Source: Bacteroidetes bacterium GWC2_46_850 (GTDB lineage: Bacteria > Bacteroidota > Bacteroidia > Bacteroidales > Dysgonomonadaceae). From it: a stretch of 64,000 nucleotides of DNA. A program made the position numbers and the translations under genes. The notes below the pieces were generated by a model, which worked only from the letters and a program-made list of their open reading frames with translations, did not search any database and was not told the DNA's origin. Shown piece by piece: positions 9,387-17,970 of the stretch. Location of the stretch: positions 1 through 64,000 of the forward strand of contig MENQ01000001.1 in NCBI GenBank assembly GCA_001768325.1, written 5' to 3'. The stretch's first letter is position 1. Every line of letters begins with the position of its first letter.

Positions 9387-11117
9387 TTATTCTGATATAT
9401 TGGCTATCCAGCTTTTAACTTCCTCAGGGGTGGGATTGTTCAATCCCATCTTGAACTTTTTGTTCAACCCGCAAATCTCCTGATGAAATTTGTTGGGGTT
9501 CAGTTCCTGCAGGCTTTTCACCTGCGTGTAGCCCGCTTTCTGAATCAGAGCTACCCATTCTTCGGGAATGCCGATTTGCATATAGTCTGCCACAGTATCT
9601 CTTTTCGCTTTCTTCTCGGGGCGCATCAACGGGAACAGCATCACTTCCTGGATGGTGGTCTGACCGGTCAATAGCATGGTCAGCCGATCCATGCCGATCC
9701 CCATGCCCGAAGTGGGGGGCATCCCGTATTCAAGGGCACGCAGGAAATCCTGATCGATAAACATTGCCTCGTCGTCACCCTTCTCGGAAAGACGGAGCTG
9801 CTCTTCGAAGCGCTCACGCTGGTCAATGGGGTCGTTCAGCTCCGAGTAGGCGTTCGCAAGTTCTTTTCCATTGACCATCAGTTCGAAACGCTCTGTCAGC
9901 TCCGGATTGTCGCGGTGTCGTTTACAAAGGGGTGACATCTCTATGGGGTAATCGATGATAAAAGTAGGCTGAATGTAATGACCTTCTGCCTTCTCGCCAA
10001 AGATCTCATCAATCAGCTTGCCTTTACCCATGGTCTCATCCTGTTCAATTCCCAGTTTTTTGCATACATCACGGAGCGCTTCTTCATCCATCCCGTGTAT
10101 ATCGATGCCGGTATGCTCTTTGATGGCATCGATCATGGTCACCCGTCTGTAGGGTGCCTTGAAGTCGATTTCATGATCGCCCACCGTTACTTTTGTTGTT
10201 CCGAGCACCTTCAGTGCGATATGTTCCAGCATCTGCTCGGTAAATTCCATCATCCAGCGGTAATCCTTGTATGCCACGTAAATCTCCATCACGGTGAATT
10301 CGGGATTGTGCGTCCGGTCCATCCCTTCGTTCCGGAAGTTGCGGGAAAATTCGTAAACTCCTTCAAACCCGCCCACGATCAGTCTTTTCAAATACAATTC
10401 ATTGGCTATGCGCAGATAAAGGTCGATGTCGAGCGCATTCATATGGGTGATGAAGGGACGTGCTGCAGCACCTCCGGGGATGCTCTGGAGCACCGGAGTA
10501 TCCACTTCAAGATAACCTTCGTTGTTGAAATACGTCCGCATGGCATCGAAGATACGGGTGCGTTTCACAAATATATCCTTCACGCCCTCGTTCACCAATA
10601 GATCTACGTAACGTTGACGAAAGCGTAATTCGGGATCGGTGAGTTTGTCGAAGGCCACACCATCCTTCATCTTCACTACCGGCAATGGCCTGAGCGATTT
10701 AGACAAGATGGTGAGCGTTTCCGCGTGCACCGATATCTCGCCGGTTTGTGTCCGGAAGACGAAACCGGTGATTCCTACAAAATCACCGATATCGGTCAGT
10801 TTCTTAAATATGACGTTATAAAGATCCTTATTTTCTCCCGGGCAGATGTCGTCGCGGGTGATATATACCTGAATGCGTCCTTTGGAGTCCATCAGTTCAA
10901 TGAATGAGGCCTTTCCCATGATGCGGCGTGTCATGATGCGACCCGCAATGCTCACCTGACGGCGATCCGCCTCATCTGTGAATTCTGACTTTATGTCTGT
11001 AGACCAGGCATTTATTTCATACTTGGCGGCGGGATAAGGTTCCACTCCCACCTGTCTCAATTCATCCAGGCTTTGCCGGCGTATGATTTCCTGTTCGCTA
11101 AGTTCTAAATTTTGCAT
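9387..11117 (-). CDS. lysS: Lysyl-tRNA synthetase, class II
   Basis: The 576-residue enzyme charges tRNA-Lys. Residues about 60-170 form the OB-fold anticodon-binding domain. The catalytic core carries class II motif 2 ([15 protein letters not shown]) and motif 3 ([11 protein letters not shown]). A tail of about 70 residues after motif 3 (residues about 505-576) resembles the C-terminal extension seen in Bacteroidetes LysS proteins. The start at 11117 is supported by a -7 box at 11157-11164 on the minus strand, about 40 bases away. It heads the lysS-gpsA-pgi series. Confidence 0.96.
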   Translation of the reverse strand: MQNLELSEQEIIRRQSLDELRQVGVEPYPAAKYEINAWSTDIKSEFTDEADRRQVSIAGRIMTRRIMGKASFIELMDSKGRIQVYITRDDICPGENKDLYNVIFKKLTDIGDFVGITGFVFRTQTGEISVHAETLTILSKSLRPLPVVKMKDGVAFDKLTDPELRFRQRYVDLLVNEGVKDIFVKRTRIFDAMRTYFNNEGYLEVDTPVLQSIPGGAAARPFITHMNALDIDLYLRIANELYLKRLIVGGFEGVYEFSRNFRNEGMDRTHNPEFTVMEIYVAYKDYRWMMEFTEQMLEHIALKVLGTTKVTVGDHEIDFKAPYRRVTMIDAIKEHTGIDIHGMDEEALRDVCKKLGIEQDETMGKGKLIDEIFGEKAEGHYIQPTFIIDYPIEMSPLCKRHRDNPELTERFELMVNGKELANAYSELNDPIDQRERFEEQLRLSEKGDDEAMFIDQDFLRALEYGMPPTSGMGIGMDRLTMLLTGQTTIQEVMLFPLMRPEKKAKRDTVADYMQIGIPEEWVALIQKAGYTQVKSLQELNPNKFHQEICGLNKKFKMGLNNPTPEEVKSWIANISE

Positions 11118-11156
11118 GCTCTGTTAAATAGTTGGGCACCACACCCAAATTTTCCA

Positions 11157-11164
11157 CAAAAGTA
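11157..11164 (-). promoter_or_regulatory. Bacteroidetes -7 box for lysS
   Basis: On the minus strand the sequence reads TACTTTTG, matching the TAnnTTTG consensus. It implies a transcript start near 11150 and a leader of about 33 bases to lysS. The -33 element is not clear. Confidence 0.55.
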
Positions 11165-11341
11165 CAAAATAATTCAGTACGAATGCATACTTTTTTCCGG
11201 AGACTCCCACTTCCTGGTAATTTCGACGTCCGGCATCATCCCGACAAGTTCTGCTTCCTGTTTCACCGGGTAAAACAGTGGTCACGATTGCATAGTGGGT
11301 GAAGTGGAAAATATGAGATGATAAAAATGTGGATTGAAAAT

Positions 11342-11365
11342 AATTAAAGAAATATTTCTTTAATT
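11342..11365. promoter_or_regulatory. Perfect 24-base palindrome upstream of the hydrogenase operon
   Basis: The half site AATTAAAGAAAT (11342-11353) is followed immediately by its exact reverse complement (11354-11365). It ends 13 bases before the hydC -7 box and so covers the expected -33 region. The position suits a repressor operator. The central GAAATATTTC resembles the core of operators of the redox repressor Rex, but that identity is only inference. Confidence 0.7.
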
Positions 11366-11378
11366 GCTGAAAGCATAT

Positions 11379-11386
11379 TATATTTG
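11379..11386 (+). promoter_or_regulatory. -7 box for the hydCBA operon
   Basis: TATATTTG matches the TAnnTTTG consensus. Transcription from it would start near 11393 and give a leader of about 78 bases to the hydC ATG. The region 17-20 bases upstream is occupied by the palindrome rather than by a clear TTTG, which is typical of a regulated promoter. Confidence 0.6.
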
Positions 11387-11470
11387 TAATGAAAATAGTA
11401 TGGATTAACAAAGATGCTGTAGACCATAGTATTTATCTGTTGTGATGTGCCTTTTATTAAAATCTGTCTT

Positions 11471-11995
11471 ATGGAAACACTAATAAACACTCCGCTTGCG
11501 GGAGAAATCCTCGATGAGATTATAGAAAAACACCGGGGAAAGCCGGGCATGCTGCTTACTACGCTGGAAGAAGCACAAGAGAAGAACCCACTGAAATATC
11601 TTCCCGGTGAAACGTTGGTGGAAGTCTCAGGAAAATTAAATATACCTTACACCCAGGTATATAGTGTGGCCACCTTTTATTCCTACTTCAATCTTACGCC
11701 ACAGGGTAAGCATACTGTCGTAGTCTGCAGGGGCACGGCCTGTCATACCAAAGGATCAAAAGGCCTGCTGGATGATGTCACAGCCCTTTTGGGTATAAGA
11801 AGAGATGTAGATGGTGCGGATTCTTCTTTTACTACCTCCGATAATCTATTTACTGTGAGGACGGTAGCCTGCTTCGGGCAGTGCGCTCAATCACCTGTTG
11901 TGGAGGTGGATGGTGTTATTCACAGCAATGTGAATGCACAGAAGTTACTGAAGATCATGAGCCGGATAAAAAACGGAAAAACCGAAAAAAAATAA
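11471..11995 (+). CDS. hydC: [FeFe]-hydrogenase subunit HydC, NuoE-like 2Fe-2S protein
   Basis: I use the ATG at 11471 (METLINTPLAGEIL, 174 residues); an in-frame ATG 8 codons earlier is possible. The fold is the thioredoxin-like ferredoxin of complex I NuoE, with the 2Fe-2S ligands in VCRGTACHTKG (CX4C) and CFGQC (CX3C). Preceding helices have the family string PYTQVYSVATFYSYF. It would pass electrons between the NuoF-like HydB and the hydrogenase in a soluble trimeric HydABC complex. It is the first gene of the operon and ends 4 bases before hydB. The Lys-rich tail (residues about 164-174) looks disordered. Confidence 0.92.
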   Translation: METLINTPLAGEILDEIIEKHRGKPGMLLTTLEEAQEKNPLKYLPGETLVEVSGKLNIPYTQVYSVATFYSYFNLTPQGKHTVVVCRGTACHTKGSKGLLDDVTALLGIRRDVDGADSSFTTSDNLFTVRTVACFGQCAQSPVVEVDGVIHSNVNAQKLLKIMSRIKNGKTEKK

Positions 11996-11999
11996 TCAT

Positions 12000-14900
12000 A
12001 TGAGACCGTCCGAAATTAAAATATTACAGGAGCAGCATCGGGGGAGGATTCTCCCTGTCGTGCCAATGATACTGGTGGGGATGGGTACTTGTGGAATCGG
12101 AAATGGAGCCGATGCGGTTTATGCCCGGATTATGAGACAGATATCGGAAGACGGTATCGAATGTAAACTTAAACAGACAGGATGTTTCGGTTTCTGTGCC
12201 GAGGAGCCGGTGGTGATGCTCTACCGGCCGGGTGCGCCAATGCTGGTCTACAGTAAAGTGAACGAAAAAGATGCGGCGCGCATCGTGGAAAGCATTGGGA
12301 AGGACAGGATCTACCGGAATAAGCTTTTGTGCCGGATCGACAAATGGGACTTCTTGACCTCTAAGGTTGAATTTGGTCAGGGATATGCAGAGCTGCCTCA
12401 CTGGGATGAGATTCCTTTTTTCAAGGGACAACAGAAAGTGGTGTTGCGCCATGCCGGGCTCATCGATCCTGAAGAGATTCTAGATTATATTGCAGTCGGG
12501 GGGTATAATGCGCTTGCCAGGGTGCTCTCAACCGTTGAGCCGGCTGACGTGGTCAATGAAGTCATTGAATCGAAGCTCCGCGGCCGGGGAGGTGCCGGTT
12601 TCCCTACCGGTGTAAAGTGGGGCATCATGCAGAAACAGGAATCAGGTCAGAAATATATTATCTGTAATGCCGATGAGGGTGACCCCGGCGCTTATATGAA
12701 CCGCAATGAGATTGAAAGCGATCCCCACATGTTGATTGAGGGGATGTTGATTGGGGCTTACGCAATGGGTGCCGACAGTGGGATTGCCTATGTAAGAGCC
12801 GAATATCCGCTCGCCGTGAAGCGGTTGAAAAGAGCGATCCAACAGGCAGGCGATCTTGGTTTGCTGGGTGAGAATATACTGGGTTCCGGACTGAATTTCA
12901 GACTTGATGTGGTGGAAGGAGCCGGTGCATTTGTTTGTGGTGAAGAGACGGCGCTGATCGCTTCGATTGAAGGAAAAGCCGGTCGTCCGACGCCGCGCCC
13001 CCCTTATCCGGCAAGCAGGGGGTTGTATGGTAAACCGACAAACATCAACAACGTGGAAACCTGGTGCAACGTGCCGGTCATCATGGAAAAAGGGAGTGCA
13101 TGGTTCAAAGCGATCGGGACGGAGAAAAGTGCCGGTACCAAAGTCTTCTCGTTGGTCGGCAAGGTGAAAAATACCGGGCTGGTGGAGCTTCCGCTTGGCT
13201 CCAGGCTGGAACAGTTCGTGTTTAGCATCGGTGGAGGAACGGGCACTTCCCGGCGGGTGAAAGCGGTGCAGACGGGAGGTCCCTCGGGAGGCTGCATACC
13301 GCTGGCGCATTTTTCAACGCCGGTCGACTATGAATCGCTGAATGGCATAGGAGCCATCATGGGATCGGGAGGTATGGTGGTGATGGATCAGGACAACTGC
13401 ATGGTGGATGTGGCCCGCTATTTCCTCGAATTCAATGCCGGAGAGTCGTGTGGTAAATGTACTCCTTGCCGGGAAGGACTGGCTCAGGCGCTTGCCATCC
13501 TTACCCGCATCACCAGGGGTCAGGGTACTATTGTCGATCTGGCCATGCTCGAACTGCTTGGCGGCGTGATCAAAGACTCGTCGCTTTGTGCGCTCGGGCA
13601 GACTGCTCCCAATCCGGTGACGACAACTTTAAAATATTTCAGGCATGAGTATGAGGAGCATATCAGGGAAAAACGGTGTCATGCCGGTACCTGTGAGTCC
13701 TTGTTCCCGGCGCTGTGTGAAAACAGCTGTCCGCTGCATATGGATATTCCCGGATATATAGAACTGATAAAGGAGGAGCGGTGGGAAGATGCTTTTGAGC
13801 TCACCCTGCGCGATAATCCATTGCCAGGTACATTGGGGCGAATATGTCACTTCCATTGCCAGATGCGTTGCCGCCGGGATATGCTCGACCAGCCTGTTTC
13901 GCAAGGTGAAATACACCGCTATCTGGCCGATACCATTTATCAACTCGGAAAAGAAGAGGATATATACCGGAAACTGATCAAAGAGAAACTGCCACCCACC
14001 GGAAAAAGGGTTGCCATTGTGGGTGCAGGCCCTGCAGGGCTTACTGCAGCTTTTTATCTCGTGCGTCTGGGTCACGACGTGACGGTCTATGATGCGATGC
14101 CTGAGGCAGGCGGGATACTCCGCTACGGCATACCACAGTATCGTCTGCCCCAGGAACTTTTACAGAAAGAGATAAAAATGATCGGAAGACTGGGAGTCAA
14201 ATTTAAAATGAATCGCCGGCTGGGAGGGAATCTTTCGCTGGATGAGTTGAAAAAAGAGTCGGACGCGATCTTTCTGGCGATTGGAGCCTGGAAAGATGTA
14301 GCATTAAACATCCCGGGTGAACATGCGAAAGGAGTATTTGCAGGGAGTGATGTACTGAAGGAGATGTCAATGGGTAAAATCCCGCAGATAGGACAACAGA
14401 TCGTGATCGTGGGTGCTGGCAATGTGGCTGTCGATGCTTCGCGATCTCTTCTGCGGCTGGGCAAAGAGGTGATCCTTGTATACCGGCGTGAAAAGAAAGA
14501 TATGCCTGCCAACGCTGTGGAGATGTCAGAGGCGGAAGAGGAACAGATAAAATTCCGCTTTCTCTCAGCCCCACACGAAATTGTAGCCGACAGTTCCGGG
14601 TTTGTCAGGGCACTGCGCATCGAAAAAATGAGACCCGGGGATATTGATCGTTCCGGCAGAAGAAACCCCGTTTCGACAGGATTGTTTGAGGAAGTTCCCT
14701 GTGATTCCGTGATTTTGGCAATCGGAGAACGGGTCTCTTCTGAGGAACTGGCAGAGAGTATGTCGCTTACAGGTGATGGTCGGATTGCTGTAGACCGGTT
14801 TACCTTCCGGACGTCTGACCCCGCGATCTATGCCGGCGGTGATGCTGTCAGCGGCCCTGCTACTGCTGCTGAAGCCATGGGAATGGCAAAGAGAGCAGTT

Positions 14901-15134
14901 GCGGCCATCGACAAGGTGCTGATGAATAAGGAGAGATTCCACCTTTTGTCGCGCGAATTCCATTATGGAAATGAGGTTCCCCAAAATCCGAAGGCAAGTC
15001 CGAAGAATGTGGCCAGAAGGCTCTCCGTGAGAGACCGGGTGAATAATTTCAACGAGATCTCTTTCGGATTTACGGGTGAACAGGCAAGGAATGAAGTGGA
15101 GCGGTGTCTTCGGTGTGATGTGAGATGTCAATAG
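12000..15134 (+). CDS. hydB: HydB (NuoF-like flavoprotein) fused to a GltD/NfnB-like FAD-NAD(P) oxidoreductase
   Basis: This is a single uninterrupted 1044-residue frame. Residues about 20-110 are a thioredoxin-like ferredoxin domain (Cys31, CFGFC at 62-66). Residues about 145-550 are NuoF: RGRGGAGFPTG (194-204) and NADEGDPG (223-230) for FMN/NADH, an SLBB region, and the 4Fe-4S ligands CGKCTPC (484-490) with Cys530. Residues about 570-1044 are a glutamate-synthase-small-subunit-type domain: CENSCPLH, GRICHFHC, the FAD site VGAGPAGLTAA (674-684) and a second nucleotide site VGAGNVAVDA (804-813). The second site is followed by YRREKKDMPA, whose paired Arg are typical of NADPH binding. The usual HydB of about 600 residues lacks this second half. 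Besides NADH and ferredoxin, NADPH may thus exchange electrons with H2 (inference). Confidence 0.92.
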   Translation: MRPSEIKILQEQHRGRILPVVPMILVGMGTCGIGNGADAVYARIMRQISEDGIECKLKQTGCFGFCAEEPVVMLYRPGAPMLVYSKVNEKDAARIVESIGKDRIYRNKLLCRIDKWDFLTSKVEFGQGYAELPHWDEIPFFKGQQKVVLRHAGLIDPEEILDYIAVGGYNALARVLSTVEPADVVNEVIESKLRGRGGAGFPTGVKWGIMQKQESGQKYIICNADEGDPGAYMNRNEIESDPHMLIEGMLIGAYAMGADSGIAYVRAEYPLAVKRLKRAIQQAGDLGLLGENILGSGLNFRLDVVEGAGAFVCGEETALIASIEGKAGRPTPRPPYPASRGLYGKPTNINNVETWCNVPVIMEKGSAWFKAIGTEKSAGTKVFSLVGKVKNTGLVELPLGSRLEQFVFSIGGGTGTSRRVKAVQTGGPSGGCIPLAHFSTPVDYESLNGIGAIMGSGGMVVMDQDNCMVDVARYFLEFNAGESCGKCTPCREGLAQALAILTRITRGQGTIVDLAMLELLGGVIKDSSLCALGQTAPNPVTTTLKYFRHEYEEHIREKRCHAGTCESLFPALCENSCPLHMDIPGYIELIKEERWEDAFELTLRDNPLPGTLGRICHFHCQMRCRRDMLDQPVSQGEIHRYLADTIYQLGKEEDIYRKLIKEKLPPTGKRVAIVGAGPAGLTAAFYLVRLGHDVTVYDAMPEAGGILRYGIPQYRLPQELLQKEIKMIGRLGVKFKMNRRLGGNLSLDELKKESDAIFLAIGAWKDVALNIPGEHAKGVFAGSDVLKEMSMGKIPQIGQQIVIVGAGNVAVDASRSLLRLGKEVILVYRREKKDMPANAVEMSEAEEEQIKFRFLSAPHEIVADSSGFVRALRIEKMRPGDIDRSGRRNPVSTGLFEEVPCDSVILAIGERVSSEELAESMSLTGDGRIAVDRFTFRTSDPAIYAGGDAVSGPATAAEAMGMAKRAVAAIDKVLMNKERFHLLSREFHYGNEVPQNPKASPKNVARRLSVRDRVNNFNEISFGFTGEQARNEVERCLRCDVRCQ

Positions 15135-15150
15135 ATAAAATAAACATACG

Positions 15151-16905
15151 ATGGAAGTCAGAATAAATAATCAAACAGTTCAGGCGGCCGAGGGAAGTAC
15201 CATCTTGCAGGCGTGCCGTATGGCGGGTATTCATGTGCCTACGTTATGTTATCTGAAGGATGTATCACAGAACGCTTCCTGTGGTGTGTGCGTGGTGGAG
15301 GTGAAAGGGGCCAGGTCGCTGTTGCGCTCCTGCATTACCAAGGTTGCCGAAGGAATGGAGATATTTACCGACAGCTCCCGTGCCATGGAGGCGCGTAAAA
15401 TAAATGTGGAACTTTTGCTGGCCAACCATCCGCAGGAGTGTTTGATCTGCGACCGGAACGGGAACTGTGAACTGCAGCAGCTGACCTTCACGCTGGGAAT
15501 CAGCTCGAGACGTTTTGATCGAACCAGGAAAGAACGGTATGTCAAAGATGATTCGTCTCTATCCCTGGTGCGCGATCCGGAAAAATGTATTCTTTGCGGA
15601 CGATGTGTCGCTGTCTGCAGTGACATGCAGCAAGTGAAAGCAATCGACTTCACCGGACGAGGTCTTAAAACAAGGATCTCTACTTTTCTCGACGAAGGTC
15701 TGGGTTTTGTAGCCTGTACGAATTGCGGCCAGTGTGCACTCGTATGTCCCACCGGAGCCATTACGGAAAAAAGTGCCGTAGGCGATGTGAGAAAAGCTTT
15801 ACAGGATCCGGGAAAAGTGGTACTTGTACAAACCGCACCTGCTGTGCGTGTGGGTATCGGAGAGGCAATGGGCATGCCTTATGGAAGCCTCGTTACCGGA
15901 CAGATGGTAGCCGGGTTAAGACGTCTTGGCTTTTCGAAGGTCTTCGATACCGATTTTGCGGCAGATCTCACCATTGTGGAAGAAGGAAACGAATTACTTC
16001 GTCGCATAAATAATGGCGGTATTTTGCCGATGATCACCTCCTGTTCTCCGGGATGGATCAAGTTTATTGAGCATTTTTATCCGGAACAGCTGGGCCATTT
16101 GTCCACCTGTAAATCGCCGCAACAAATGTTTGGTGCAGTAGCCAAGACCTATTATGCCGAAAAAACGGGCATAGATCCCAGAAAGATCGTGGTAGTCTCT
16201 GTCATGCCCTGCACGGCAAAAAAATATGAAGCACGCCGGCCCGAAATGGTCGGAGCTTTTCAATACTGGAAAAATAAGATGAATCTTTCGGAAGAGGAAC
16301 GTTTTTTTGATGTGGATTATGCGCTAACCACCCGGGAACTGGCACGCATGTTTCGTGAATCCGGTATTGAATTCACACAACTTCCGGAAGAGGAGTACGA
16401 CAATCCGCTGGGCGAATCGTCCGGTGCGGGAGTGATATTTGGCTCAACGGGCGGTGTGATGGAGGCAGCATTGCGGACTGCTTATGAACTCTATACAGGG
16501 AAACCACCGGAGGATATTGATTTTTACGCTGTCCGGGGTCTGGATGGGATTAGGGAAGCCGATATTAATCTGAACGGAACCATCATAAAGGTAGCGGTAG
16601 CGCACACGTTAAAAAATGCGGCTATCCTGCTCGATCAGATAAGAGACGGCACATCGCCATACACCTTCATCGAGGTGATGACCTGCCCAGGAGGGTGTCT
16701 GGGCGGAGGCGGGCAACCCATACCGACCAATGCGGAAATACGCGAAAAAAGAGCAGCGTCAATCTACCTTGAGGATAAGCACAAGACGAACCGGAAATCA
16801 CATAAAAATCCCGAAATTTTAAGTCTGTATGAGGAGTTTCTTATGGAACCCCTGGGAGAGAAATCGCATCATCTGTTGCATACCTACTATGTGGAGAGAG
16901 GATAA
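15151..16905 (+). CDS. hydA: [FeFe]-hydrogenase catalytic subunit HydA, multi-cluster type
   Basis: The 584-residue enzyme reversibly reduces protons to H2 in the cytoplasm. The N-terminus is a 2Fe-2S plant-type ferredoxin domain (Cys33, Cys44, Cys47, Cys61), then the His-Cys3 4Fe-4S site HPQECLICDRNGNC, then two 4Fe-4S ferredoxin motifs, CILCGRCVAVC and CTNCGQCALVCP. The H-cluster domain has all three signatures: TSCSPGW, MPCTAKKYE and MTCPGGCLGGGGQP. The C-terminal small-subunit-like helix region is present. This matches the trimeric, NAD-linked, often electron-bifurcating class. It lies 16 bases after hydB. Its last 19 bases overlap the 3' end of hydE on the other strand. Confidence 0.96.
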   Translation: MEVRINNQTVQAAEGSTILQACRMAGIHVPTLCYLKDVSQNASCGVCVVEVKGARSLLRSCITKVAEGMEIFTDSSRAMEARKINVELLLANHPQECLICDRNGNCELQQLTFTLGISSRRFDRTRKERYVKDDSSLSLVRDPEKCILCGRCVAVCSDMQQVKAIDFTGRGLKTRISTFLDEGLGFVACTNCGQCALVCPTGAITEKSAVGDVRKALQDPGKVVLVQTAPAVRVGIGEAMGMPYGSLVTGQMVAGLRRLGFSKVFDTDFAADLTIVEEGNELLRRINNGGILPMITSCSPGWIKFIEHFYPEQLGHLSTCKSPQQMFGAVAKTYYAEKTGIDPRKIVVVSVMPCTAKKYEARRPEMVGAFQYWKNKMNLSEEERFFDVDYALTTRELARMFRESGIEFTQLPEEEYDNPLGESSGAGVIFGSTGGVMEAALRTAYELYTGKPPEDIDFYAVRGLDGIREADINLNGTIIKVAVAHTLKNAAILLDQIRDGTSPYTFIEVMTCPGGCLGGGGQPIPTNAEIREKRAASIYLEDKHKTNRKSHKNPEILSLYEEFLMEPLGEKSHHLLHTYYVERG

Positions 16906-17960
16906 AAATGGAGTGAGTTTCCCTGCCTGAAAAAACCAATTTCATGGTCGATAGCCCGTAGCCGTTGTTCCAATGCGGCTAGCTCATCGTCGTCGCTTCG
17001 GGCGGAAACGGGCTTGTTGTTATATAAAAAGTAGTCGTCACGATACTGTTTCGGCGTGATGTTCGGCATCAGCACATTGGCTCCTGCCAGGATGGCTTGT
17101 TCACGTCCCTCTTTATGGATAACCTGCAGCGCGGTTGTGGCTGCAATGTTGATGTCGGGCATCAGCATGCGCAGCAGTGAAACCATCATCAGGCTCAGAC
17201 TGAACCTCTCCCCAGGGGATGGAAGCTGTTCCCTGAATGCAAATAGGGGTGTGTCGGTGTGTTCCATATAGGGTCCCATGCCGCACATGTCGATGTCGAA
17301 CCGCTTCATGAAGAGCAGATCGTCCGCCAGCATCTCCTTTGTCTGAAACGGCAATCCAATCATGACGCCCGTACCCACCTGATATCCTGTTTTCCGAATA
17401 GATTCAAGTGCACCCAAACGCTTGGAATAGCTGTGTAAGTCATCCTGGGGATGTATTTTTTTATAAAGCTCTTCCGAAGAGGTCTCGATGCGCAGTAGAT
17501 AACGGTCGGCTCCGCTTTCGAACCAGCGGCGATAGGTTTCTTCCGATTGTTCGCCGCAGGAGAGCGTGATGCCGATCTCCCCGTTGGTCACTTTCTTGGA
17601 ATCCAACACGATCTTGTTGATCTTTTGGGTAAAAGTTTTCGAAGAGTTTTCACCCGACTGTATTGCCACCGAACCATATCCTTTCTCATGAGCCTGTATC
17701 ACTGCCTGCATCACTTCATCGTGACTGAGGTTGTAGCGGACTATTCTTTGGTTTGAGCTTCTGATGCCGCAGTAGTAACAATCTTTTTCACACACGTTGG
17801 AAAGTTCGATCAGCCCGCGCAGCCAAACCGTATTACCTGTCTGCTGCCGTTTTATTATTGCAGCATGATCAAACAGTTGTTGCCGGTCATCGCCAACAAG
17901 GGAGAGCATTGTGACAATCTCCTGTTTTGACAGTTTACTTTTTTGAAGTGCCTCTGACAT
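16887..17960 (-). CDS. hydE: [FeFe]-hydrogenase maturase HydE, radical SAM
   Basis: I chose the ATG at 17958-17960 (MSEALQKSKLSK, 357 residues), which fits the usual length of about 350 and leaves 10 bases after hydF. The radical SAM cluster motif is CEKDCYYCG (CX3CX2C). HydE acts with HydG and HydF to assemble the 2Fe subcluster of the H-cluster, processing the HydG product on the way to the azadithiolate-bridged centre. The TIM-barrel body contains GSVAIQSGE, GIGVMIGLPFQT-like and GANVLMPNITP segments typical of the family. Its stop codon lies inside the last codons of hydA, so the two convergent operons overlap. Confidence 0.93.
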   Translation of the reverse strand: MSEALQKSKLSKQEIVTMLSLVGDDRQQLFDHAAIIKRQQTGNTVWLRGLIELSNVCEKDCYYCGIRSSNQRIVRYNLSHDEVMQAVIQAHEKGYGSVAIQSGENSSKTFTQKINKIVLDSKKVTNGEIGITLSCGEQSEETYRRWFESGADRYLLRIETSSEELYKKIHPQDDLHSYSKRLGALESIRKTGYQVGTGVMIGLPFQTKEMLADDLLFMKRFDIDMCGMGPYMEHTDTPLFAFREQLPSPGERFSLSLMMVSLLRMLMPDINIAATTALQVIHKEGREQAILAGANVLMPNITPKQYRDDYFLYNNKPVSARSDDDELAALEQRLRAIDHEIGFFRQGNSLHFYPLST

Positions 17961-17970
17961 GGGATGACTT

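Larger units (their letters stand above)
11118..11470. other. Divergent intergenic region between lysS and hydC
   Basis: This 353-base gap holds the lysS promoter (11157-11164), the palindrome (11342-11365) and the hydC promoter (11379-11386). I see no gene or structure in the middle part, 11190-11340. Confidence 0.6.

Noticed and set aside
9978-10601. Open frame of 207 codons on the plus strand
   Set aside because: It is antisense to lysS, whose class II synthetase motifs are intact.
12000-15134. HydB-GltD fusion as an artefact joining two genes
   Set aside because: The frame is continuous, and the junction keeps the cysteine-rich lead-in of the GltD-type domain with no stop or shifted codon pattern. 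Only long-read or homologue checks could settle it fully.
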